Assembly (NCBI GenBank): GCA_022113835.1
Contig: JAILWY010000027.1
Coordinates: forward strand, 6,016,501-6,080,500
DNA from: Atopsyche davidsoni
Taxonomy: Eukaryota > Arthropoda > Insecta > Trichoptera > Hydrobiosidae
Length of the DNA stretch: 64,000 nt
Direction of reading: 5' to 3'
Shown here: one piece after another, positions 60,251 through 64,000 of the stretch
Layout of the letters: the number at the start of each line of letters is the position of its first letter
Position numbering within the stretch: position 1 is the first letter of the stretch
The notes under the pieces: generated by a model
What the model saw: the letters and a program-made list of their open reading frames with translations, nothing else
Told to the model about the DNA's origin: nothing
Database searches by the model: none
Program-made: the position numbers and the translations under genes

Positions 60251-61235
60251 AAAAAAACTGAATTAAAATAGCCCCTCATTGAATACTTTGAACGATACGA
60301 TCGACAAAATTTTCCGATATGTGAATAGGCCGTCGATGAAGATACTATGACATTAAGATTGTTTATTTTTAGGATTAGTAATTTTAAAAATTAATAAATC
60401 AATTGATATCATCTACTCGGTTACACGATGGAATTTCACAAGATCTGTCATAATAAAGAATGCGTGATCTATTTTACAAATACCTTTTTGAGCGAAATTT
60501 TACACTACTTTCCAACCAGATTCTTGACAAGCGTCACTAGTATACATAGTTTTACAATATTTTGATTTAAATAAAAAAAATAAGAAAAGAAAACCATCAG
60601 AATGCTATTCCTAACATGTAACTCATGTTTTTAAAATAATAAATATACAAACGTGTTTCAGTTCATGTCTTGAATGCATTTCGATGTGTATTATCAACAT
60701 AATGGTAATGAAGTAAGGACGTATGTACAATATGAATTATACTAAAACAACCTAAGAATGTTTACATATGGAAATACATATACATATTAATCTAAAATAT
60801 ACACGATTATACCTCTGAACCCCAGGGAGTATCGAAGGCTATTCTAAGAAAGGGAGAGGGTTGCATGCTTATTAATAACGTCATAACGGAAGTGCTCCAT
60901 TCAAGGTAATACAATTTAGTTTCTTTTTTCTTATGTCGATATTAATCCCTTTGGGAGAGTTAAAGGCAGCAGGTATTTCACCACGAAAACGAGGGCGAAT
61001 AGAGCACAACTAAAACAGTACAGATTAAACTAACAATCAATCAAAATTGCTATATAAAGGCAACATCAACATGGGAACATGCTGAGTAAAATTACATGTA
61101 CGATTTACCATACGGTAAACGCAGCAAAATAAAGGCGTGAAATGCTAAAAGGGGTACAAAGAACGAGCACGTAAGAACCTCCTTCGCCAATTTGCGCGAA
61201 ATTATTTTTGCATGATCCCCATTCAATGCTCTCGC
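60251..61235. other. AT-rich noncoding stretch
   Basis: No gene, RNA or repeat recognised. Confidence 0.6.
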
Positions 61236-61310
61236 AGCGAGACAATGTGCCGGGCGGAGGGCGAGGCGCGCCTGCGGGGCGCTCAAGGGGGGGGGGGGGG
61301 GGAGACTACG
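61236..61310. other. GC patch ending in a poly-G run
   Basis: A short GC patch leads into G16 at 61287-61302. A minus-strand frame through it gives a Pro run and no domain. Confidence 0.5.
61287..61302 (+). repeat. poly-G run (G16)
   Basis: Sixteen uninterrupted G, the second such tract in the window and on the same strand as the first. Quadruplex-prone and likely length-variable. Confidence 0.9.
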
Positions 61311-62330
61311 CGGCTGTCTTAAAAAAAATGTCACACGGACAAATTTGTATTCTGTGATTTTTTTCAATACAAAGAGTCTGGTCTATGAGAGGTTTTTCAA
61401 ATAAATGTTGAGCCCCCCTTGTTATTAAACTTATTTATTTTGCTGAATAGTTTCTGAAAAACACAGATTTTATGTATGATACAAGTGTGATTTTTTATAG
61501 CCTATTTCATCTTCTGCAATACGGTAGATTGCAGATTAGTAGATTATTTAAACTAACTTTTTTTTCCAATCAAGTGTTTTTGTGAAACAATGGCGGAAGT
61601 AACCTCAAAATCAAAACTCTATACTATTAAAACTCACAACTGAAATATGTGTTGACTTTGGAAAATATACACAACACTTAATTTCAGTTTTAACAGCTTT
61701 TGAAAACAATTCACTGCTTTTATGCACGTAAAAACCGCACGCCACTGACTAATAAATACAATCAACAATTCCACGTTAACGTTAACGTGGAGGAAAAAAC
61801 CAACAAACTAACTTACATTAAGTTATTGTCAAAAGTTTGTCTAAAACCACCTGACACCCAAAAGGGATACCGTTACAATAATAAGTTTTTATTTTATTTT
61901 TTACACTGATAAAATAACATTCAGTGATTATCATCACACATAAGTTTACGATTATGTTAAAGAGCATCACGGTGATAGATTTATTGGTAAAGTCTTCAGT
62001 TCCCAGTTATCATATTCATCAAAAGGGATAAAGAGAATAATAATTAGGTTTCTATAAATAGTAAGTAATACGTCCTTTCTTATGACTCGTAAATCCTTAT
62101 TATATTATAACCTAGACACTGCTGTTTAAGGTAACAGAAATATTAAGGTAAACAAAGGTTTAAGATAAGCATAAAAAAAATAGTAAAAGAATGACGAGTC
62201 ATAGAATGCGCAAACATTTATGTAATAAAATATAACGTATAATCAATAAACAATAACAGAGTTACTCAGAAGGAAGTTAAGCAATCGAAATAAGCAAATT
62301 ACAGTATCTCCGGCCAGAGTATTTGATGCG
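61311..62330. other. AT-rich noncoding stretch
   Basis: No gene seen. The palindrome is listed separately. Confidence 0.6.
61770..61791. repeat. 22-bp perfect palindrome
   Basis: A central GTTAACGTTAAC is flanked by TCCAC on the left and its complement GTGGA on the right, with no spacer. Two CACGTTAAC-type half-sites face each other, which could suit a dimeric binding protein. The factor is unknown. Confidence 0.85.
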
Positions 62331-62334
62331 GACA

Positions 62335-62763
62335 CGTTTTTCCTCGGCGGCCCGACCGTCCCGCCCGGGGCGCCGGCCGGCGCGAGGAGCGGAGGAGCGG
62401 AGGAGCGGAGGAGCAGGAGGGAGAGGCGCGGCGGAAGCGGGTCAGCGGGCCAGGAGTGCGGCCGGCCGCTGCATGGAGTGATGCTCGCCATCCACCGGAC
62501 TCGATCTGGCGCGACTTGTGACTCGCTCATTCACTCGATTACCTTCAAACTATTTAAATCAAAATACACATGTATATATCGAATAACACCGCAGGTTACG
62601 ATAAGAATATTAATAATTGCGCGAAAAAAATATCTTTTAGATTTATACGTTAGAAAATATTATAGAAGTAGTACAAATATTATTGCACAAAATAATAAAA
62701 ATCACCTGCTTGCAGTCCGCCGGCAGAACTTGTTGTTAGTCACGAAGTGAATTTGCCAAACCG
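62335..62763 (+). other. GC patch and possible noncoding exon
   Basis: A GC-dense start (62335-62480) grades into AT-rich DNA that ends at a very good donor, CCG|GTAAGTG (62761-62770). The frame 62478-62750 closes with TGA before the donor. If this is an exon it is therefore untranslated or part of a noncoding RNA. This would fit a CpG-rich first exon, but no initiator motif or acceptor fixes its left edge. Confidence 0.25.
62384..62415 (+). repeat. 8-bp minisatellite (GAGGAGCG)4
   Basis: Three exact units and one with a final A are followed by a GGAGGGAGAGG purine tail. The purine strand could form triplex or quadruplex structures. Confidence 0.85.
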
Positions 62764-62985
62764 GTAAGTGTAAGCATGCTATTTAAAACAAAACAAAAAA
62801 ATAATACGGGTAATCGGATTTTATGCGAGATCTAAAATTTTATTTGCAACCTATCAAGTTTACGTGGTTAGTGTGCAATACCTACACACCGGGCGATCAG
62901 AGATATGAAGCCCGAGAACTTAAAGAAAATTTAATAGTGCATTTCAGAAAAAAAGAGCTCGGTTATTCATTGGTAAATATTAGCA
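62764..62985. other. AT-rich stretch
   Basis: No supported gene. The frame starting at 62823 runs into the next GC patch. Confidence 0.5.
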
Positions 62986-63125
62986 GGTCGACCTCCGGAG
63001 CAGAAGGTCCCGCGGCCAGGCCGGGAAGAGGCGCGGGTCGCCGGCGCGCGCGATGTGGGTCAGCCGGCCGCGGGCCCGTACATCGCGTGCACAAAAACAA
63101 CCCGCAGACAGACAGTACGTAGCCG
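62986..63125. other. GC patch
   Basis: CpG-rich with CGCGGCCAGGCCGGG and GCCGGCGCGCGCG. The open frame 62823-63122 (+) is Arg/Gly/Ala-rich here and lacks a domain. Confidence 0.4.
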
Positions 63126-64000
63126 AGATAAGTCTCTATTTATTGCCGTCCATCTCATACAGGAGCGTGTGTCCTGCTTATTAATGACACTGGTTAATAA
63201 TGCACCCAGTGCTTCTAGCTCCTAAAGTGCAATAGCAAAGCGAATAAAATGTATGTTTGGCTATGCTTGTTTACACAACAGAAGCGACCAGGAAACATGA
63301 GTATATAACATAAATATATCCGAATACAAGTAAATGATGACCATTAAATCTAAATAGTAAAGTTTGGTTATCCGTTAGGGTCTTCACGATCAAATGTCTA
63401 ACTATCTTGATCATAGATAAAATTTACGCGGGTGTAACGGCGTGCCACAGCGCAGTAGATAACTGGGAAAAAAATTTACATTTAAGAGTGTTTCATCCTG
63501 CAGCAGAAAAAGAGACAGATGGTAATCTGCTAAAATCCATTGTAAAAAATACAATGACTTCCAGTCACAATAAATCTCTAATCGGATTCCGCGTTTTGAT
63601 GGCGAGCATTTGGCTCACGGATGTGGAATCACAAATCAAATATCGTTCCGTCATTCCTTCTGTCATGTTACGAGGGATGCGACTGATATAAAAATCATTA
63701 AATTCGAGGCTGTCGCACGATACCTTGACACTGAGAAACCTAACTAAAATATTAAACTGAATACCGAAATCCGGGTCCCTGATTATTAGTAATTTGGCAT
63801 CGAATTTTTGTGAATAATTGTAGCGAAGGGAGATAATTCAACCAGCATCCGTGACTTGGGGGTACCACCGGTAGAATATTTAGTTTTTTTTAATAGCCAT
63901 GATGAATGTGCCCATAAATTAGGTTGATTCCGTAAATAAATTTCGCATGAATGGGACTCATTCCATTTGTAAACAGAATTATAATTCCGTATGGTTTTTG
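63126..64000. other. AT-rich noncoding end of window
   Basis: No gene recognised. The frame 63407-63691 (+), 94 codons, has mixed composition (VFHPAAEKETDGNLLKSIVK) but no known domain and no splice context. TTATTAATGACA and TTAATAATG (about 63179-63202) are homeodomain-like. Confidence 0.45.

Noticed and set aside
1..64000. CRISPR arrays, operons, ribosome binding sites, rRNA, snRNA or intact tRNA genes
   Set aside because: No regularly spaced direct repeats, no tandem coding genes and no matches to conserved RNA cores were seen on either strand. The composition is eukaryotic intergenic or intronic.

Overview
The window looks like intergenic or intronic DNA from an arthropod nuclear genome. 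It is AT-rich (about two thirds A+T by eye) and has no long coding genes, no operons and no bacterial or organellar signals. Short AT-rich homopolymers, sparse microsatellites, CpG-dense GC patches a few hundred bases long, and tRNA-like SINE heads (a 'TGGCTCAGTAGTTAGA' A-box) fit an insect. A lepidopteran is my best guess, but nothing here proves the order. I identified no complete protein-coding gene. The longest open frame (151 codons, 14873-15328) lies in a CpG-rich block and resembles no family I know.

Layout. 1-5840: AT-rich DNA with GC patches at 900-1165, 1735-1930 and 5030-5180, a weak candidate leader ORF with arthropod initiator motifs (2334-2749), and a probable non-LTR retrotransposon fragment (4518-4763). 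5842-6439: a dense cluster of Exd/Pbx-Hox bipartite sites, two of them directly abutting Homothorax/Meis TGACAG half-sites. This is the best candidate enhancer. 7247-7278 (minus): a textbook recursive-splice (ratchet) sequence, which suggests that part of the window is a long intron of a minus-strand gene. 10.5-13.3 kb: GC patches, two (TA)n runs and a perfect 38-bp palindrome. 14.38-16.33 kb: a 2-kb CpG-dense block. 16.66-17.04 kb: a possible terminal exon with AATAAA. 18.5-19.3 kb: two GC patches sharing a posterior-Hox-like 13-mer.

20.2-20.6 kb: a short DNA transposon (MITE) with terminal inverted repeats and a TA/TATA target duplication. 23.6 kb: a triple Meis-site tandem. 28.1-28.5 kb: a hairpin, poly-A and a 12-unit CTGCN repeat. 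29.8-30.1 kb: an ORF with strikingly coding-like codon use. 36.6-37.0 kb: an ORF broken by one TGA. 44.7-44.8 kb: STAT and kappaB-like sites. 47.3-47.8 kb: a probable insertion with a 17-G run. 51.4 kb: a canonical G-quadruplex motif. 55.35 kb: three ATCGAT sites inside a small inverted repeat. 61-63 kb: a 16-G run, a 22-bp palindrome, an 8-bp minisatellite and a candidate noncoding exon.

Taken together, GC patches spaced through AT-rich DNA and carrying homeodomain, TALE and POU-type sites suggest the regulatory landscape or long intron of a developmental gene lying mostly outside the window. All regulatory calls rest on motif matches only.
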